Shown: positions 1 through 7,576, numbered from the stretch's first letter. The stretch is DNA of 16,218 nucleotides from Actinomycetes bacterium (GCA_023437745.1 JAEZFI010000249.1:1-16218); one strand, 5' to 3'. Program-made: numbers and translations. The notes: generated by a model not told the origin, from the sequence alone.

Positions 1-69
1 CCCCGCCCCCGCCCGCCGCCCCCCCCCCCCCCCCCCCCCCCCCCCGGTTCGGGTGGTTCGGCGGTGGGG
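1..69. repeat. Low-complexity C-rich edge with 27-base poly-C run
   Basis: The first 45 bases contain almost only C and G, and 19-45 is an uninterrupted run of 27 C. No gene is supported here; the oxygenase stop codon lies just inside at 70-72. A long homopolymer at a sequence end is typical of poly-G read artefacts from two-colour sequencing, seen here from the other strand, or of a collapsed contig end. I infer an artefact and give it no biological meaning. Confidence 0.7.
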
Positions 70-1416
70 TCAGGCCGGGAGCCAGTTCCCGTGGAAGCCG
101 AACGGGACGCGCACGGGCAGCTCCACCGTCGCGACGGGGTCGGCCTCGATGTCGGCGGCGGCGAGGACGGCGAGCTCGCTGCGGTCGGCGGCCGCGTCGT
201 AGACGACGGTGAGCACCCACCCGTCGTCCTCGGCGGCGTCCGGGCCGGCGGGCACGAACACCCCCTCCCCCGGCCGGCGTCCGGCACCGAACGAGTGCCG
301 GAGCGTCGTCCCTGTCGAGTGGTCGCGTCGGAGGAGGTCGTCGGTGTCGAACCCCCCGGTGCCGGTGAGGCCCACCCCGTAGCTGAACCGGTGGGGCCGC
401 GCCTCGAGCGTGGGGTTCACGCGGGGGAACTCCGAGGGGCGGTCGTCGACGACCGTCGAGGTGACCGTCCGGGCGTCGGGGTCGATCACCCAGCGCACCA
501 GCGACCCGAGCTCCGGCTCGTGCGGCCCGACGGCGTTGGTGGCGAACATCTTCGGATAGCGGATCACGTCCATGACGATCTGCGGCCCGTCGTCGTAGGC
601 GTTGACGACGTGGAACACGTAGCAGGGGTCGACGTCGATCCAGACGACGTCGTCGTCGGTGCCGAACCGGGGCAGCACGCCGAGGCGGGCGCCCGCGTCC
701 GGGTCCCACGCGTACGGCATCATCCGGCCGGCGACCACTGCGTCGAGGCTGAAGAGGACCGGGAGATCCATGAGAACCGTGCGAGTGGCGGTGACGCCGA
801 CGTCGTGCATCATCGACGGGCGCACCTCGATGTCGACGGAGTGCACGAGCGCGCCGGTGGCGTCGGCCACGTGGTAGTGCATGCGCTCCCCGAAGTCGTA
901 GCCGAAGAACACCAGCTCATCGCTGACCGGGTCGAGCTTGGGATGGGCGGTCATGTTCGAGTGGAGCAGCCGACCGTCGAAGCCGTACTCACCGATGGTG
1001 TCCAGCTCGGAGGTCACCTCCCACGGCAGCCCCACCTCGCCGAGGGCGAGGATGCGCCCCGCGTGCCCGATCACGTTGACGGCCGCCTTGCCCGGCATGG
1101 TCGTCCGAGCCGGAACTGTCGTGCCGGCGGCGAGATCGGAGTGCTCGGCGAGGGACTCGGTGCGGATCCAGCGGTTGCGGTACCACTCGGCCCGGCCGTC
1201 CCGGAGGCGAATCCCGTGCAGCATCCCGTCACCGAGGAACCAGTGGTGGTTCGCCGGCACGGCGCCGTACGGGTTGGGGCCGTTGCGCAGCAGGAGCCCG
1301 TCGAGCGCGGCGGGCAGCGCGCCCCGCACCTCGAGCGCGTCGGCCGTGGTCTCGGTGGTGACGGGTGCATAGTTGCCGACCAGGTACGGGTTGGTGGCGG
1401 TGGTCTCGGCGCTCAT
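70..1416 (-). CDS. Carotenoid cleavage oxygenase (RPE65/CCD family)
   Basis: This is a 448-residue member of the carotenoid oxygenase family, iron(II) enzymes that split carotenoid or related alkene double bonds with O2. The four metal-binding histidines are visible in their usual settings: H158 (TAHPK), H204 (MMHDVG), H269 (FHVVNA) and H442 close to the C-terminus (GFHGNW). The second-sphere glutamates are probably E127 and E329. The N-terminal LLLRNGPNPYG and HWFLGDGMLHG blocks are also family hallmarks. I chose the ATG at 1416 because AGGGAG lies a few bases upstream; an in-frame extension to 1518 lacks family similarity. No signal peptide is seen, so the protein is probably cytosolic or membrane-associated. 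It follows the haem genes on the same strand after 127 bases. Its substrate (apocarotenoid, lignostilbene-like or other) cannot be read from the sequence. Confidence 0.93.
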   Translation of the reverse strand: MSAETTATNPYLVGNYAPVTTETTADALEVRGALPAALDGLLLRNGPNPYGAVPANHHWFLGDGMLHGIRLRDGRAEWYRNRWIRTESLAEHSDLAAGTTVPARTTMPGKAAVNVIGHAGRILALGEVGLPWEVTSELDTIGEYGFDGRLLHSNMTAHPKLDPVSDELVFFGYDFGERMHYHVADATGALVHSVDIEVRPSMMHDVGVTATRTVLMDLPVLFSLDAVVAGRMMPYAWDPDAGARLGVLPRFGTDDDVVWIDVDPCYVFHVVNAYDDGPQIVMDVIRYPKMFATNAVGPHEPELGSLVRWVIDPDARTVTSTVVDDRPSEFPRVNPTLEARPHRFSYGVGLTGTGGFDTDDLLRRDHSTGTTLRHSFGAGRRPGEGVFVPAGPDAAEDDGWVLTVVYDAAADRSELAVLAAADIEADPVATVELPVRVPFGFHGNWLPA

Positions 1417-1497
1417 CGGGGCTCCCTGGTGCTCGGGTGGCAGCGATCTTGTCAGTGCCAAGTTCGCGCCACCTCGGTCGCTTGTCGATCGTCGGTT

Positions 1498-1514
1498 CGG
1501 GCCCGCGCGGCCCG
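1498..1514 (-). terminator. Possible GC hairpin after cobA/hemD
   Basis: A 6-bp stem, CGGGCC with GGCCCG around a 5-base loop, lies about 30 bases downstream of the cobA/hemD stop codon. No T-tract follows it. Actinobacterial terminators often lack one, so it may end the haem transcript, but a short GC stem is common by chance in such DNA. Confidence 0.25.
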
Positions 1515-1543
1515 TCATCTGGGCGACGCCGTGCTGCGGCTCT

Positions 1544-3019
1544 TCATCGAGGGGCTCGACCGCTCCTGACCCAGCCGACGAGCGCTTCGACCATCCCCGG
1601 GAGCGAGTGCTCGGGCGCCTCGATGGTCACCTCGATCCCGGCGTCGCGTGCCGACGCGGCGGTGATCGGGCCGATGGCCACGACGCACGGCGGCACGCAG
1701 TCCCGCCCGGCCACCTCGAGGAACCGGGTCACGGTGGAGCTGGCAGTGAACATGACGGCATCGGCGTGGGCGACACGTTCGAGCGTCGCGGCGTCCGGCG
1801 GCGGTGTGACCGTGCGGTAGGCCTCGACCACCTCCACCTCCCATCCCCTCGCCCGGAGACCGTCGGGGAGCACGTCCCGCGCCACCGCGGCGCGCGGCAG
1901 CAGCACCCGACCCGTCCGCCCCTCGGGCGGAGCGGGGAACACCTCGAGCATCGACTCGGCGACGTAGCTCGGCGGGACCAGGTCGGCGCGGAGGAACCGC
2001 TCCTCCAGCACGGCTGCGGTCCCCGGTCCGATCGCTGCGAGCCGGACGCCCGCCAGCCGTCGCCCGTCGCCGACGGCGTCGCAGAACCGGCGAGCCCCGT
2101 TGGCCGAGGTGAGCAGGACCCAGTCGAACCCGGTGACCCTCTCCACCGCGTCACGCAGTCCGGCGCCGCCGTCGGACGGCTCCTCGATGGCGATGGCCGC
2201 CATCTCGACGACCTGCGCGCCCGCGTCCGCCAGCAGTGCCGTGAGCTCGGAGGCCTGCTCGCGGGCCCGGGGGTTCACGATCGTGAGCCCGGACAGGGGG
2301 CGCCGTTCGAACCAGCCCAACGGAGCAGCAGCGACGTCGCCCACGACGATCGTCGACGGCGCGCTGAGCGGCTGGTCGGCGATCGTCCCGAGGGTGGCCA
2401 CCGTCGTGTGCTGGTCGGCGGTGGTCCCCCACCGGACGGCGGCCACCGGCGTGTCGGGCGACAGCCCGCCCGCCATGAGCTCGGCGGCGATGTGCTCGAT
2501 GTGGGCCACCCCCATGAGGATCACGATGGTCCCGCCGAGCGCCGCCACGGCCCGGTAGTCCACCTCGGGCAGGTCCTTCGTCGGATCCTCGTGGCCGGTG
2601 ACCACGGTGAAGGACGTCGACGAGTAGCGCCGGGTCACAGGGATTCCGGCGTAGGCCGGCACGGCGATCGCCGCGGTCACCCCCGGCACGACCTCGTAGC
2701 GGACGCCGGCCGCCTCGAGGTGCTCCGCCTCCTCTCCCCCGCGGGCGAAGACGAAGGGGTCGCCGCCCTTCAGCCGCACCACGGTGGCGCCGGTGCGGCC
2801 GTGCTCCACGAGCAGCGCGTTGATGTCGTCCTGGGTCCTGCTGTCGCCGGGGCCCTTGCCCACGTCGATGCGCTGGGCGTCGGGCGGGGCCAGGTCGAGG
2901 AGGGCGCGCGCCGAGAGCCGGTCGTGGACCACCACGTCGGCCCGGGCGAGCACCTCGGCCCCCCGCACGGTGATGAGTCCGGGGTCGCCGGGGCCGGCTC
3001 CGACCAGGTAGACGGTCAC
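1544..3019 (-). CDS. cobA/hemD: Uroporphyrinogen-III C-methyltransferase / uroporphyrinogen-III synthase fusion
   Basis: This 491-residue protein fuses two tetrapyrrole enzymes. Residues 1-240 are a SUMT (CobA/CysG-A) methyltransferase that makes precorrin-2 from uroporphyrinogen III with SAM. It shows GAGPGDPGLIT at 7-17, RLKGGDPFVFARGG at 82-95, ILMGVAHIEHIAAEL near 167-181 and TTADQHTTVATL near 199-210. Residues 243-485 are a HemD synthase domain that closes hydroxymethylbilane to uroporphyrinogen III, with LLTSANGARRF at 302-312 and MFTASSTVTRFLE at 423-435. This fusion is common in actinobacteria. The GTG start at 3019 lies 9 bases after the hemC stop, with an AGGGTGAGG ribosome site that overlaps that stop. 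It is the last clear haem gene here. The fusion lets one protein feed both the haem and the sirohaem/cobalamin branches. Confidence 0.95.
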   Translation of the reverse strand: MTVYLVGAGPGDPGLITVRGAEVLARADVVVHDRLSARALLDLAPPDAQRIDVGKGPGDSRTQDDINALLVEHGRTGATVVRLKGGDPFVFARGGEEAEHLEAAGVRYEVVPGVTAAIAVPAYAGIPVTRRYSSTSFTVVTGHEDPTKDLPEVDYRAVAALGGTIVILMGVAHIEHIAAELMAGGLSPDTPVAAVRWGTTADQHTTVATLGTIADQPLSAPSTIVVGDVAAAPLGWFERRPLSGLTIVNPRAREQASELTALLADAGAQVVEMAAIAIEEPSDGGAGLRDAVERVTGFDWVLLTSANGARRFCDAVGDGRRLAGVRLAAIGPGTAAVLEERFLRADLVPPSYVAESMLEVFPAPPEGRTGRVLLPRAAVARDVLPDGLRARGWEVEVVEAYRTVTPPPDAATLERVAHADAVMFTASSTVTRFLEVAGRDCVPPCVVAIGPITAASARDAGIEVTIEAPEHSLPGMVEALVGWVRSGRAPR

Positions 3020-3028
3020 GGCCTCACC

Positions 3029-3904
3029 CTACGCGGGGGCCCTGAGCTCCTCGGCCGCCGACCGACCGAGCGCCGGCCCGTCCCCGCCGGTCCGATCGAA
3101 GCGTCGCAGCCCGGCGTCGTCCGCCAGGAGCGCCCGCAGCCGGATGGAAGGGCGGCCGTCGACCTCCTCGATGGTGGCGTGCGCGCCCGCGGGCAGGTCG
3201 CAGTCGCCGCCGAGCTCGGCCAGGAACGCTCGCTCGGACTCGAGCGCGAGGCGGGAGACCGCGTCGTCCAGCGGGCCCAGCAGCTCGAGGGCGGACGGGT
3301 CGTCCGATCGGCACTCGACTGCCAGGCAGCCCTGCCCCACCTGCGGGATCAACTCGTCCTCGGTGAAGAGCTGTGCGACCAGGTCGGTGTGGCCCAACCG
3401 GACGAGCGCGGCGGCCGCGGCGACGACGGCGTGGTGGTCGGCGACCTTGGCCAGCCGCGTGTCCATGTTCCCGCGGAGGCCCACGATGCGGAGGTCCGGG
3501 CGGAGGGCCTGAAGCTGCACGGCACGCCGACGCGAGCCCGTGGCGATCTCACCCCCCTCGGGGATGTCGTCCAGCGCGAGGCCGACGAGCGCGTCCCGCG
3601 GGTCGACGCGGGGCGGAACGGCGGCGATCGTGATGCCCTCCGGGGTGACCGCCGGGAGGTCCTTGGCGGAGTGGACCGCGACGTCGGCGCGTCCGTCGAG
3701 GACGGCGGCCTGGACCTCCTTCACGAACACGCCCTTGCCGCCGAGCACCTCGAGCGGCACGTCACGCCGGCGATCGCCGACGGTGGACACGACGACCACC
3801 TCGCACGTCACGCCCGGGTTGGCGGCCTCGATGGCCGCCGCCACGTGATCGGTCTGCCAGCGAGCGAGGGGGCTGCCCCGGGTCGCCAGGCGCAGCGAGG
3901 TCAC
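3029..3904 (-). CDS. hemC: Hydroxymethylbilane synthase (porphobilinogen deaminase)
   Basis: HemC joins four porphobilinogen molecules into hydroxymethylbilane, the substrate of the HemD domain encoded next. The 291-residue length is close to the family norm. Family blocks are clear: RLATRGSPLA (5-14), GGKGVFVKEV (55-64), the catalytic-Asp motif HSAKDLP (78-84), GLRGNMDTRL (142-151) and PQVGQGCLAVE (187-197). Cys235 in GGDCDLPAGA is at the place of the cysteine that holds the dipyrromethane cofactor. The GTG start at 3904 overlaps the hemA stop as GTGA, so the two genes are probably translationally coupled. It is a cytosolic enzyme. Nothing in it looks damaged. Confidence 0.97.
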   Translation of the reverse strand: MTSLRLATRGSPLARWQTDHVAAAIEAANPGVTCEVVVVSTVGDRRRDVPLEVLGGKGVFVKEVQAAVLDGRADVAVHSAKDLPAVTPEGITIAAVPPRVDPRDALVGLALDDIPEGGEIATGSRRRAVQLQALRPDLRIVGLRGNMDTRLAKVADHHAVVAAAAALVRLGHTDLVAQLFTEDELIPQVGQGCLAVECRSDDPSALELLGPLDDAVSRLALESERAFLAELGGDCDLPAGAHATIEEVDGRPSIRLRALLADDAGLRRFDRTGGDGPALGRSAAEELRAPA

Positions 3905-5163
3905 TCGATCTCGAAGAGATCGCGCACGCTGGTCGCCAGGCGCTCACCGCGGGGGGACCCGGCGGCGTCCTTGAGGCGGACCGTCGGCGTGTGCAGCATC
4001 TTCGCGACGATGCCCCGGGTGAGCGCCTCGACCGCCTCGCGCTCGGAGGGCGTCAACGTCGCCAGCTTGGCGGCGTAGCGCTCCATCTCGGCCTGGCGCA
4101 CGACCTCGGAGCGCCGGTGGATCTCGCCGACGAGCGGCGCGACCTCGCGGCTGCTGACGAGCGACGCCCAGCGGGTCAGCTCCGCCTCGACGATCGCCTC
4201 GACCGCCGGGACCTCGCGCCGGCGCTCGGCGAGCCCGATGTCGCAGAAGGCCTGGAGGTCGCTCATGTCGAGCAGCTCGACGCCGTCGATCGCGGCCACG
4301 GAGGGGTCCACGTCGCGGGGCACGGCGATGTCGACGATCAGGAGGGCCCGGTCGGCGCGCCCCGCCATCACGGCGGTGATCTCGTCGGGGCCGAGGATCG
4401 CCTCGGTGGCACCCGTGGCGGTGAAGAGCACGTCGGCCTCCGCCAGCTCGGCGGCGAGGCCCGACAGCGGTGCGGAGCGCCCGTCGACCAGCGCGGCGAC
4501 CTCGGCCGCCCGGGTTGCGTCGCGGTTCACCACGGTCAGCGAGGCGACGTCGACGTCGGCCAGCAGGTGGACCATGCCCCGACCCATGTCGCCGGCACCG
4601 AGCACGACGGCGCGCCGTCCGGCCAGCGTGCCCAACCGCTCGGCGGCCATCACCACCGCGGCCTGGCTGACCGAGGTGACCGAGCGCGAGATCGACGTCT
4701 CGGTGCGAGCTCGCTTGCCGCACTCGAGGGCGTGGCGGAAGAGGAGGTTGAGCGTGGGCCCCGCGGCACCCTGCTCGCGCGCCAGGTCCCACGCGGTGCG
4801 GACCTGGCCGAGGATCTCGTGCTCGCCGACGACCACCGAGTCGAGGCCGCTGGCCACCCGGAAAAGGTGCTGCACCGCGTCGGCGTCCCACGCTACGTCG
4901 AGGTGGTCGGTGAACTCGTCGGGCGGGAGGTACGTCAGGTCGCTGACGAGGTCGCGCACGTCGCGGTACGCACCGTGGAACTGCTCGGCGACGACGTAGA
5001 TCTCGGTGCGGTTGCACGTGGAGACGATGACGGCCTCGGAGATGTGGTCACGGCCGCAGAGCGCGTCGAGGTACTTCGGCAGGCGGTCACCGTCGAGCGC
5101 CATCTTCTCGAGGAGCTCGAGGGGCGCAGTGCGGTGGTTTGCTCCGATGACGACGACCGACAC
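3901..5163 (-). CDS. hemA: Glutamyl-tRNA reductase
   Basis: HemA reduces glutamyl-tRNA to glutamate-1-semialdehyde, the first committed step of C5-pathway tetrapyrrole synthesis. The protein opens with VVVIGANHRTAPLELLEKM, and its catalytic Cys is in STCNRTEIYVV. With the GTG start at 5163 this cysteine is residue 50, as in the E. coli enzyme, and a GAAGGAG site lies 11 bases upstream, so I prefer this start (420 residues). In-frame upstream starts exist at 5175 (GTG) and 5211 (ATG). The NADPH-binding region has VVLGAGDMGRGMVHLL, and a C-terminal helical dimerisation domain follows. The gene lies downstream of rex, after 148 bases that include a hairpin, and overlaps hemC by 4 bases. The hem branch that hemL completes is not in this window. 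Confidence 0.96.
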   Translation of the reverse strand: MSVVVIGANHRTAPLELLEKMALDGDRLPKYLDALCGRDHISEAVIVSTCNRTEIYVVAEQFHGAYRDVRDLVSDLTYLPPDEFTDHLDVAWDADAVQHLFRVASGLDSVVVGEHEILGQVRTAWDLAREQGAAGPTLNLLFRHALECGKRARTETSISRSVTSVSQAAVVMAAERLGTLAGRRAVVLGAGDMGRGMVHLLADVDVASLTVVNRDATRAAEVAALVDGRSAPLSGLAAELAEADVLFTATGATEAILGPDEITAVMAGRADRALLIVDIAVPRDVDPSVAAIDGVELLDMSDLQAFCDIGLAERRREVPAVEAIVEAELTRWASLVSSREVAPLVGEIHRRSEVVRQAEMERYAAKLATLTPSEREAVEALTRGIVAKMLHTPTVRLKDAAGSPRGERLATSVRDLFEIE

Positions 5164-5185
5164 GCCCGTCGACACTCCTTCGTCA

Positions 5186-5205
5186 GGGTGGCCGTGGCGC
5201 CACCC
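5186..5205 (-). promoter_or_regulatory. Hairpin just upstream of the hemA ribosome site
   Basis: A perfect 7-bp inverted repeat, GGGTGGC and GCCACCC with a 6-base loop, lies in the rex-hemA gap. It sits only 4 bases upstream of the GAAGGAG site used by the GTG at 5163. In RNA it would form a stable stem next to the ribosome-binding site, so it could tune hemA translation or mark the 5' end of a processed message. The structure is seen; the function is inferred. Confidence 0.4.
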
Positions 5206-5311
5206 GCCCATGTTCCCAGTGAGGGGTCCGCCGTGCCAAACCAGACCGGCAGGTGTGACGGATGAGATCACGCTACGCCCCGAGCGGCGGTTCTGCCCGC
5301 CGGGCGGCGTC

Positions 5312-5971
5312 TCAGCCGGCGCTGCCGGAGGTCGCTCGGCGCTCGTTGTAGAAGGAGAGGATCTGCAGCTCGACCGCGAGGTCGACCTTGCGCACCGAGA
5401 TGCCGTCCGGCACCGACAGCACGGTCGGCGCGAAGTTGAGGATCGAGGTGATGCCGGCGGCGACCATCCGGTCCGCGACCTCCTGGGCGCTCGCCGCCGG
5501 CGTGGCGATCACGCCGATGGTGACCTTGCGCTCGGCGACGATCCGGGCGAGGTCGTCGGGGTGCTCGACGAGGAGCCCGCAGATCTCGGTGCCCACCTTC
5601 GAGCGGTCGCTGTCGACCAGCGCCGCCACGACGAAGCCCCGGTCCTGGAACCCGCCGTAGTTGGCGAGGGCCTGGCCGAGGTTGCCCATCCCGGCGATGA
5701 CCGTCGGCCAGTCGTGGGTCAGGCCCAGCACGCGGCGGATCTGGAAGAGGAGGAACTCGACGTCGTAGCCGACCCCACGGGTGCCGTAGCTCCCGAAGTA
5801 GGAGAGGTCCTTGCGGACCTTCGCCGCGTTGACGCCGGCCATCTCGGCCAGCCGCTCGGAGCTGATGGTCGACGCCTGCTCGGCGGAGATCTCCTGGAGC
5901 GCCCGGAGGTAGACGGGCAGCCGGGCGACCGTCGCCTCGGGGATCTGGCGCGTCTCAGGTGTGGACCCCAT
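5312..5971 (-). CDS. rex: Redox-sensing transcriptional repressor Rex
   Basis: Rex is a dimeric repressor that senses the NADH/NAD+ ratio and releases DNA when NADH binds. The protein has an N-terminal winged-helix domain (about 10-85) with the typical IPEATVARLPVYLRAL start and RKDLSYFGSYGTRGVGYDV (53-71). A Rossmann domain follows, with GMGNLGQAL at 94-102, and a C-terminal swap helix containing DLAVELQILSFYNE. I chose the ATG at 5971 (219 residues). The GTG at 5980 would lie inside the -10 box of a promoter that fits a leaderless transcript starting at this ATG. Position 5' of hemA matches the rex-hemACD operon known from Streptomyces, where Rex controls its own operon. A Rex-like operator lies directly upstream. 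Confidence 0.95.
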   Translation of the reverse strand: MGSTPETRQIPEATVARLPVYLRALQEISAEQASTISSERLAEMAGVNAAKVRKDLSYFGSYGTRGVGYDVEFLLFQIRRVLGLTHDWPTVIAGMGNLGQALANYGGFQDRGFVVAALVDSDRSKVGTEICGLLVEHPDDLARIVAERKVTIGVIATPAASAQEVADRMVAAGITSILNFAPTVLSVPDGISVRKVDLAVELQILSFYNERRATSGSAG

Positions 5972-5978
5972 CGAGGTC

Positions 5979-6007
5979 ACGGTAGGACTTCGTGCGAATG
6001 TTCACAA
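5979..6007 (-). promoter_or_regulatory. rex promoter, probably leaderless
   Basis: On the minus strand a -35 box TTGTGA (6002-6007) is followed by an exact 17-base spacer and a -10 box TACCGT (5979-5984). Seven bases then lead to the rex ATG at 5971. This spacing puts the transcription start at or next to the A of ATG, giving a leaderless message, which is common in actinobacteria. No Shine-Dalgarno site is seen before this ATG, which agrees. Confidence 0.6.
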
Positions 6008-6009
6008 AG
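5988..6009 (-). promoter_or_regulatory. Rex operator (ROP)-like site
   Basis: Imperfect inverted repeat: CTTTGTG and CACGAAG arms on the minus strand (6 of 7 paired) separated by 8 bases. The arm containing TGTGAA fits the actinobacterial Rex consensus TGTGAACNNNTTCACA, and the GTG...CAC spacing of 8 is right. The other arm keeps only the CAC core. The site overlaps the -35 box and spacer of the rex promoter, where bound Rex would block RNA polymerase. Confidence 0.6.
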
Positions 6010-6052
6010 TCACGAACGCCGTTCGGGACCGCGGCGCGAGGGCATCCGTCCG

Positions 6053-7543
6053 TCAGCGCAGCGCTCGGCGGAGCACCTTCCCGCCCATCCCCTGGGGGAC
6101 CTCGTCCACGAACCAGATCTTCTCGGGGCACTTGTAGCGGGCGAGCCGGGAGGCGCAGAACCTGACGATGTCGTCCTCTTCGACCGACTGGCCCTTCACC
6201 GACACGACGTAGGCCTTGACCGCCTCACCGGAGTACGGGTGGGGCACGCCCACCACGGCGCAGGCGTCGATGCCGGGGTGCTGCATGAGCACCTCCTCGA
6301 CCTCGGCCGGGTAGACGTTGAAACCGGAGACGATGATCAGGTCCTTCACCCGGTCGACGAGGTAGAGGTAGCCGTCGTCGTCCACCGTGGCGACGTCGCC
6401 GGTGTGCAGCCAGCCGTCGGCGTCGATCGTGTGGGCCGTCGCCTCGGGGTCGTTCCAGTAGCCGGCGAACACGTTCGGGCCCCGCACCAGCATCTCGCCG
6501 GCGTCGCCGATCAGCACGTCCTCGCCGTCCTCGTCCACGAGCCGCACCTCGAGGCCCGGAACGGGGATCCCGATCGAGCCGGACGGTGCGTCGGTGTCGA
6601 CCGAGGAGGTGACGACGGGGGACGCCTCGGTCAGGCCGTAGCCCTCGCGGAGCTCCAGGCCGTACCGGCGGGAGATCGTCCGTGCCGTCTCCTCGGGGAG
6701 CCGGGCTGCGCCCGAGATCGCGAGGCGCACCGAGTCGAAGGCGCCGTCGGGCGCCTCGGGCAGACCCGCCCAGGCCGCCCACATGGTCGGCGGTCCCGAG
6801 ACGATCGTGGCGTGGTGCTTCTGGATGGACTCGATCGCCGAGATCGGGTCGAACCGCTCGACGAGGAGCACCTTCCCGCCGACTGCCAGCGCGGAGCCGA
6901 GCACCACGTTGAGCCCGAAGATGTGGAACAGCGGCAGCACGGCGAACGACACGTCGTCGGGCGTCTGCGACGCGCCCGGCGCGGAGAGCATCTGGGCGAT
7001 GTTCGTGCGGAGGTTGCCGTGGGTGAGCATCGCCGCCTTGGGCGAGCCGGCGGTGCCCGACGTGAAGACGAGCACGGCGACGTCGTCGTCCTCGCGCTCC
7101 ACCAGCTCGGCCGGCTCCGACGTGACCAGCACCTCGAGGTCCGAGCCGCCGTCGGGCGTGAAGCCGCAGCCGATCCAGTGCTCGACGGTCGGGATGGCGG
7201 AGCGGTCGATCGCCTCGAGGATCGGGCGCGCCGTCGGCCCGGCGATCACCGCACGGGCACCGACGTTGCGGAGCTGGCTCTCGAGCTCGGCGGGCGGGCT
7301 GGTCGGGTTGAGCGGCACGGCGATCAAGCCGGCGCCGAGGACCGCGACGTACGACGTCGCGAAGTACCAGTTGTTGCCGCACACGATGCCGACCCGGTCG
7401 CCGGGTTCGAGTCCCAGGCCCTTCAGGCCGCCCCTGAACCGGGCGGCCGTGTCCTTGAGCTGGCCGTAGGTCGTGAACTTCCCCCTGCTGATGAGCGCGA
7501 CCCGATCCTCGGGATGTCGGTCGAACAGGGCGGCCAGGTTCAC
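6053..7543 (-). CDS. AMP-forming acyl-CoA synthetase / ligase (ANL superfamily)
   Basis: This 496-residue enzyme activates a carboxylic acid, probably a fatty acid, as acyl-AMP and then most likely transfers it to CoA. The superfamily motifs appear in order: P-loop FTSGTAGSPK (160-169), LPLFHIFGLN (203-212), GYGLTEASP (301-309), TGD at 381-383, the hinge region DRVKDLIIVSGFNVYPAEVEE (397-417) and the catalytic lysine K489 in GGKVLRR near the C-terminus. The GTG start at 7543 has a GGAGG site 4 bases upstream. It is divergent from the ABC exporter, and 72 bases plus the Rex operator separate it from rex. Its specificity (medium-chain, long-chain or aromatic acid) cannot be decided. There is no carrier-protein domain and no signal peptide, so it is probably cytosolic. 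Confidence 0.93.
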   Translation of the reverse strand: MNLAALFDRHPEDRVALISRGKFTTYGQLKDTAARFRGGLKGLGLEPGDRVGIVCGNNWYFATSYVAVLGAGLIAVPLNPTSPPAELESQLRNVGARAVIAGPTARPILEAIDRSAIPTVEHWIGCGFTPDGGSDLEVLVTSEPAELVEREDDDVAVLVFTSGTAGSPKAAMLTHGNLRTNIAQMLSAPGASQTPDDVSFAVLPLFHIFGLNVVLGSALAVGGKVLLVERFDPISAIESIQKHHATIVSGPPTMWAAWAGLPEAPDGAFDSVRLAISGAARLPEETARTISRRYGLELREGYGLTEASPVVTSSVDTDAPSGSIGIPVPGLEVRLVDEDGEDVLIGDAGEMLVRGPNVFAGYWNDPEATAHTIDADGWLHTGDVATVDDDGYLYLVDRVKDLIIVSGFNVYPAEVEEVLMQHPGIDACAVVGVPHPYSGEAVKAYVVSVKGQSVEEDDIVRFCASRLARYKCPEKIWFVDEVPQGMGGKVLRRALR

Positions 7544-7555
7544 GTTGCCTCCGAT

Positions 7556-7576
7556 GCCGGGTGATCTTCACCCGGC
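7556..7576. promoter_or_regulatory. 21-bp palindrome between divergent ligase and ABC exporter genes
   Basis: Two perfect 9-base arms, GCCGGGTGA and TCACCCGGC, flank a 3-base centre. The palindrome lies 12 bases upstream of the ligase GTG, just before its ribosome site. It is also about 72 bases upstream of the exporter ATG. A TAnnnT -10-like box on each strand (TACGCT at 7583-7588 plus, TAGCGT at 7584-7589 minus) lies beside it. The layout suits an operator for a dimeric repressor acting on both genes, or a 5' RNA hairpin on the ligase message. Confidence 0.5.

Noticed and set aside
1417..1518. N-terminal extension of the carotenoid oxygenase to 1518
   Set aside because: The extra 34 residues look like translated intergenic DNA, and the ATG at 1416 has a proper AGGGAG site.
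64..1569. A 501-codon plus-strand frame opposite the carotenoid oxygenase
   Set aside because: It starts close to the poly-C artefact, has no family motif, and lies opposite a gene with all four metal ligands in place.
1373..4078. A 901-codon open frame on the plus strand, antisense to cobA/hemD and hemC
   Set aside because: Very GC-rich DNA leaves long antisense frames open. The translation is low-complexity (rich in G, R, H, D and V) and matches no family, while the minus strand carries three textbook enzymes with full motifs.
5972..5980. GTG at 5980 as the rex start
   Set aside because: It falls inside the TACCGT -10 box; the ATG at 5971 is 7 bases from that box and fits a leaderless start.
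5006..7564. An 852-codon open frame on the plus strand, antisense to the hemA 5' end, rex and the ligase
   Set aside because: Same cause. The minus-strand proteins have all conserved residues, and the plus-strand frame has no recognisable domain or ribosome site.
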